A stretch of 64,000 nt of DNA, from positions 124,001 through 188,000 of the forward strand of contig NZ_JAKUJY010000003.1 of assembly GCF_022664535.1 (NCBI RefSeq). The letters are read 5' to 3'. The stretch is from Sphingobium trunci. Lineage in GTDB: Bacteria > Pseudomonadota > Alphaproteobacteria > Sphingomonadales > Sphingomonadaceae. The notes beneath the pieces were generated by a model that made no database searches, was not told the DNA's origin, and was given only the letters and a program-made list of their open reading frames with translations. This document shows positions 63,592 to 64,000 of the stretch, one piece after another (the stretch's first letter is position 1; every line of letters begins with the position of its first letter). A program made the position numbers and the translations under genes.

Positions 63592-64000
63592 ATGCCTCTC
63601 TCGCCATCCGTCCGGTTTCCCCTCGTCCTTGCGCTCAGCGCCGCCTGCTTCCTGTTGGCCGGTTGCCATGCCGAAAGTACGCAGCCGGACCAGGTTACGC
63701 GTAGCTGCACGGGGGATAATGGCGGCCTGTCGCTGCCGCCCGGATTCTGCGCGTCGCTGTTCGCCGAGGGACTGGGGCATGTCCGGCATCTCGTGGTGGC
63801 GGCAGACGGGACCGTCTATGCCAACAGCCAGCCTGGCAATGAGGAGGGGGAGGGGGGCCGGTCGGGACTGATCGTGCTCCGCGACACCGACAGCGACGGC
63901 CGGGCGGATCAGGTGACGCGGCCGCACCCGTCGGAAACGGGCGGCACGGGCATCGCCCTGCATGGCGGCCATGTCTATCTGGAGGATGGCGATCATGTTC
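63592..64000 (+). CDS. lipoprotein related to PQQ/L-sorbosone dehydrogenases (5' part)
   Basis: The first 136 residues only; the gene runs off the window. A lipoprotein signal peptide has lipobox LLAGC. The mature part resembles the start of soluble glucose/sorbosone dehydrogenase beta-propellers: SLPPGFCASLFAEGLGHVRHL, VVAADGTVYANS, LIVLRDTDSDGRADQV and GGTGIALHGGHVYLEDGDHV. These proteins oxidise sugars with PQQ in the periplasm. GGAG precedes the ATG by about 8 bases. A TCTCATA motif in front suggests control by the neighbouring GntR regulator. Confidence 0.8.
   Translation, partial: MPLSPSVRFPLVLALSAACFLLAGCHAESTQPDQVTRSCTGDNGGLSLPPGFCASLFAEGLGHVRHLVVAADGTVYANSQPGNEEGEGGRSGLIVLRDTDSDGRADQVTRPHPSETGGTGIALHGGHVYLEDGDHV

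Noticed and set aside
1..64000. CRISPR arrays, tRNA/rRNA genes, prophage or integrative-element cores
   Set aside because: No regularly spaced repeats, no cloverleaf with conserved T-loop, and no integrase, terminase or capsid-like proteins were seen. The only mobile gene is the IS110 transposase.

Overview
The window is a high-G+C alphaproteobacterial chromosome segment. It most resembles the Sphingomonadaceae (Sphingobium, Sphingomonas, Novosphingobium). Support for this: FixLJ-FNR control of a ccoNOQP/ccoGHIS oxidase cluster, several TonB-dependent receptors next to glycoside hydrolases, a GH106 alpha-L-rhamnosidase-like enzyme, a soluble Fds-type formate dehydrogenase, and tightly overlapping operons with ATGA/GTGA/TTGA junctions. 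Species cannot be named from the sequence alone. No tRNA, rRNA, CRISPR array or prophage was recognised.

Layout. 1-14267: microaerobic respiration. A universal stress protein gene is followed by fixL (haem-PAS kinase) and fixJ. A divergent Rrf2 regulator/methyltransferase pair comes next, then an FNR-type regulator, an IS110/IS1111-like insertion sequence, a repeat-rich spacer with an FNR-box-like dyad, and the complete ccoNOQP-ccoGHIS operon. 14328-19632: a surface-glycan locus with a GINT1-N-like beta-propeller protein, a GT4, a Wzx-like flippase, a GT2 and a TagB/F-like phosphotransferase. 19791-23646: an ECF sigma/FecR/TonB-receptor signalling trio. 23618-34402: an exported EEP-fold hydrolase, an RBBP9-type hydrolase, TetR-MFS-SDR, an M3 peptidase, a fused hydantoinase/5-oxoprolinase and an NTF2-like protein.

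34451-41783: a tripartite RND efflux operon headed by a small unknown protein and preceded by its TetR regulator. 41842-45021: a MarR regulator divergent from hmgA-fahA (homogentisate catabolism), with two matching operator dyads placed symmetrically over two back-to-back promoters. 45091-51070: fdsGBAD-fdhD, an NAD-linked molybdenum formate dehydrogenase. 51149-64000: a carbohydrate-utilisation locus with a LacI regulator, GH106, GH3, a TonB receptor, GH39, a beta-hydroxyacid dehydrogenase, the C-terminal remnant of a probable enolase-superfamily dehydratase, a GntR regulator, and the start of a sorbosone-dehydrogenase-like lipoprotein that runs off the window.

How the parts fit. FixLJ and FNR probably both act on the oxidase cluster, whose promoter carries TTGAC-N4-GTCAA. 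In the sugar locus, the receptor promoter has a LacI-type dyad against its -35 box and a second dyad at its start site. The second dyad shares a half-site with sequences upstream of the GntR gene and of the last lipoprotein, which suggests one small regulon with two inputs. The least familiar assembly is the surface-glycan locus with its unusual enzyme combination. All names rest on motif recognition and family knowledge; no database search was run.
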